DNA from: an uncultured bacterium
Lineage (GTDB): Bacteria > Spirochaetota > Brevinematia > DTOW01
NCBI GenBank assembly: GCA_937928175.1
Contig: CALFVP010000107.1
Location: forward strand, 1-7,657
Direction of reading: 5' to 3'
Length of the DNA stretch: 7,657 nucleotides
The position numbers were made by a program, and so were the translations under genes. Shown in pieces: positions 6,133 to 7,657 of this stretch. Numbering within the stretch: position 1 is the first letter of the stretch; each line of letters begins with the position of its first letter. The notes under the pieces are model-generated. The model saw only the letters and a program-made list of their open reading frames with translations, did no database searches and was not told the origin of the DNA.

Positions 6133-7290
6133 ATGAGAAGGAAAGGAGTTTATCTTTTTACGTCTGAATCTGTTACTGAAGGACATCCGGATAAGATAGC
6201 AGATCAAATATCTGATATGGTTTTGGATGAGTTTATTGCAGTTGATCCAAATGCTAGAGTTGCTTGTGAGACAGTTGTTACAACTGGTCTTGTTTTTGTT
6301 ACTGGGGAGATAACGGCAAATGTTCATAAGTTTGATCTTGATGAAAAAGTTAGAGAGAAGATAAAGGAAATAGGTTATAACGATAGTTCGATGGGGTTTG
6401 ACTACAAAAGTGTTGGTGTAATATCCAGTTTAAAGAAACAATCTCCGGATATTGCTATGGGAGTAGATACAGGTGGAGCTGGTGATCAAGGTATGATGTT
6501 TGGGTATGCAACTGATGAAACACCTAATTTTATGCCGTTAACTATTGATTTAGCTCATAAACTAACAAGGGAGTTAGCTAGAGCTAGAAAAAGTGGAGAG
6601 ATATCTTTTCTTAGACCAGATGGGAAAAGTCAAGTTACAGTTGAGTATGAGGATGGTGTACCAATTAGAGTTAAAAATGTTGTTATTGCAGCTCAGCATT
6701 CTGATGATGTCTCGCAGGAAGAAGTTAGAGAAACGATAATTGAGAAGGTTGTTAAAAAAGTTATTCCTCATAATTATCTGGATGAGGATACTGAGTATTT
6801 CATTAACGCAACTGGAAAGTTTGTAATAGGTGGGCCTAGCGGTGATTCTGGTCTTACTGGTAGAAAGATCATTGCTGATACTTACGGTGGATGGGCTAGA
6901 CATGGTGGTGGAGCTTTTTCCGGTAAAGATCCAACAAAAGTCGATAGAAGTGCTGCTTACATGATGAGGTACATTGCTAAAAATATCGTAGCATCAGGAA
7001 TAGCTAAGGAATGTGAAATACAAGTAGCTTACGTTATAGGTGTACCTGAACCTGTCTCTTTAGTTGTAAATACCTTTGGTACTAGTAAAGTCAAAGAAGA
7101 AGAAATAGAAAAAACTATCTGGAAAAACTTTGATCTTACACCTAAAGGTATTATATCTTACCTTGATCTCAGAAGACCTATATATCAGAAAACTTCCGTT
7201 TATGGACATTTTGGTAGAGATCCAGAAAAAGAACCTGAGTTTACTTGGGAAAGGTTAGATAAAGTTGATATTTTTAAAGCACTTTTGTAA
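6133..7290 (+). CDS. metK: S-adenosylmethionine synthetase (methionine adenosyltransferase)
   Basis: This 385-residue protein is a typical full-length bacterial MetK, making S-adenosylmethionine from methionine and ATP with release of phosphate and pyrophosphate in the cytoplasm. Signatures in order are F-T-S-E-S-V-T-E-G-H-P-D-K (9-21, metal/ATP site), G-A-G-D-Q-G (115-120, ATP-binding hexapeptide) and G-P-S-G-D-S-G-L-T-G-R-K (234-245). The phosphate-binding P-loop-like G-G-G-A-F-S-G-K-D-P follows at 258-267, and the conserved Y-G-H-F-G-R lies near the C-terminus. Nothing essential appears lost. The ATG at 6133 gives the expected short N-terminus; upstream lies a G-rich AAGGGTGGTGGG (6116-6127) instead of a standard AGGAGG, so the exact pairing is unclear. 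It is divergent from speD, a SAM consumer, and 28 bases ahead of a thioredoxin gene, probably cotranscribed with it. Confidence 0.98.
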   Translation: MRRKGVYLFTSESVTEGHPDKIADQISDMVLDEFIAVDPNARVACETVVTTGLVFVTGEITANVHKFDLDEKVREKIKEIGYNDSSMGFDYKSVGVISSLKKQSPDIAMGVDTGGAGDQGMMFGYATDETPNFMPLTIDLAHKLTRELARARKSGEISFLRPDGKSQVTVEYEDGVPIRVKNVVIAAQHSDDVSQEEVRETIIEKVVKKVIPHNYLDEDTEYFINATGKFVIGGPSGDSGLTGRKIIADTYGGWARHGGGAFSGKDPTKVDRSAAYMMRYIAKNIVASGIAKECEIQVAYVIGVPEPVSLVVNTFGTSKVKEEEIEKTIWKNFDLTPKGIISYLDLRRPIYQKTSVYGHFGRDPEKEPEFTWERLDKVDIFKALL

Positions 7291-7303
7291 ATTTTTCATT
7301 TCT

Positions 7304-7310
7304 AAGGAGG
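7304..7310 (+). promoter_or_regulatory. Shine-Dalgarno site that fixes the thioredoxin start
   Basis: AAGGAGG lies eight bases before the ATG at 7319. The reading frame is also open upstream to an ATG at 7265, inside metK, but that longer form would add 18 non-thioredoxin residues and would place this ribosome binding site within the coding sequence. The downstream start is therefore preferred. Confidence 0.88.
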
Positions 7311-7318
7311 ATAGAAGA

Positions 7319-7630
7319 ATGAAAGAGTTAGATGTAAATACTTTCGAAAGTGCTATAAAAAGTTCAAAAGTGTGTTTGGTTGATTTTTGGGCTGATTGGT
7401 GTATACCTTGTAAAAGAGTTGCTCCTGTACTTGAAGAACTTTCAAAAGAGTACGAAGGAAAAATAGAATTTTTTAAGGTTAACGTTGATGATAACCCAGA
7501 ACTTGCTTCAAAGTATAGAATATCTAGCATACCTACTATGGTTATCTTTAAAGAAGGTGAACCAGTAGATAAAATTGTAGGCGCTTTACCTAAACAAAAT
7601 ATAAAACAAGTTTTGGATGCAGTTTTATAG
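7319..7630 (+). CDS. trxA: Thioredoxin
   Basis: The start at 7319 gives a 103-residue single-domain thioredoxin, close to the usual 105-110. The redox site is W-C-I-P-C-K (27-32; Cys28 and Cys31), preceded by V-D-F-W-A (21-25), and the cis-proline is Pro72 in S-I-P-T. V-D-D-N-P-E-L-A (56-63) and F-K-E-G (77-80) complete the fold pattern. Thioredoxin reduces disulfides of cytoplasmic proteins such as ribonucleotide reductase and peroxiredoxins, and is itself reduced by thioredoxin reductase, which is not in the window. No signal peptide is present, so it is cytoplasmic. The Ile between the cysteines replaces the Gly of the classical W-C-G-P-C site and may shift redox potential or partner choice. 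It follows metK by 28 bases, probably in one transcript. Only 27 bases remain after its stop, with no visible terminator. Confidence 0.95.
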   Translation: MKELDVNTFESAIKSSKVCLVDFWADWCIPCKRVAPVLEELSKEYEGKIEFFKVNVDDNPELASKYRISSIPTMVIFKEGEPVDKIVGALPKQNIKQVLDAVL

Positions 7631-7657
7631 TATATTCCAGTAGTTGTTTAGGTATTT

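Noticed and set aside
7265..7318. N-terminal extension of thioredoxin from the ATG at 7265
   Set aside because: It overlaps the end of metK, adds residues absent from thioredoxins, and the strong AAGGAGG at 7304-7310 supports the start at 7319.
1..7657. CRISPR array, insertion sequence, integrase or attachment site, including integration at the tRNA
   Set aside because: No regularly spaced repeats, transposase or integrase motifs, or direct repeats of the tRNA 3' end were seen.

Overview
The window is an AT-rich stretch (roughly 30% GC by eye) of a bacterial chromosome, packed with ordinary housekeeping and envelope genes. An LpxB-family protein beside an O-antigen ligase/polymerase-type membrane protein suggests a Gram-negative (diderm) bacterium. 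The + strand genes favour codons ending in T or G, and the one gene on the - strand favours A and C. This points to strong replication-strand asymmetry, with the + strand probably leading. Some features recall anaerobic or thermophilic low-GC lineages: a Thermotoga-like AdoMet decarboxylase proenzyme and a sugar-phosphate mutase with an archaeal-style GEGNGG loop. I cannot name the organism; a low-GC spirochaete-like or other deep-branching diderm is only a guess.

Layout. Positions 1-576 hold the 3' part of a ComF-type phosphoribosyltransferase gene cut by the window edge. Next come a Wzy/WaaL-like polytopic membrane protein (657-1838), a branched-chain amino acid aminotransferase (1884-2759) and a phosphoglucomutase/phosphomannomutase-family enzyme (2772-4169), all on + with short gaps, probably one transcription unit. 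The mutase frame runs into the antisense strand of a tRNA-Ala(GGC) gene (4123-4195, - strand) and takes its stop codon from the tRNA anticodon stem. After a 145-base promoter region lies an LpxB-family glycosyltransferase (4341-5495, +), convergent with speD (5527-5952, -). speD is divergent from metK (6133-7290, +), with a 180-base AT-rich promoter region between them. A thioredoxin (7319-7630) follows metK closely.

How they fit together. MetK makes S-adenosylmethionine and SpeD decarboxylates it for polyamine synthesis, so the divergent pair joins producer and consumer. The mutase, the Wzy/WaaL-like protein and the LpxB-like protein could all serve envelope glycan or glycolipid synthesis. 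IlvE, ComF and thioredoxin are general metabolic or redox genes. I see no mobile element, CRISPR array, toxin-antitoxin pair or defence system, and no convincing evidence of an undescribed system. The points most worth a second look are the CDS/tRNA antisense overlap, the altered signature motif in the LpxB-like protein, and the sharp strand-dependent codon switch at speD.
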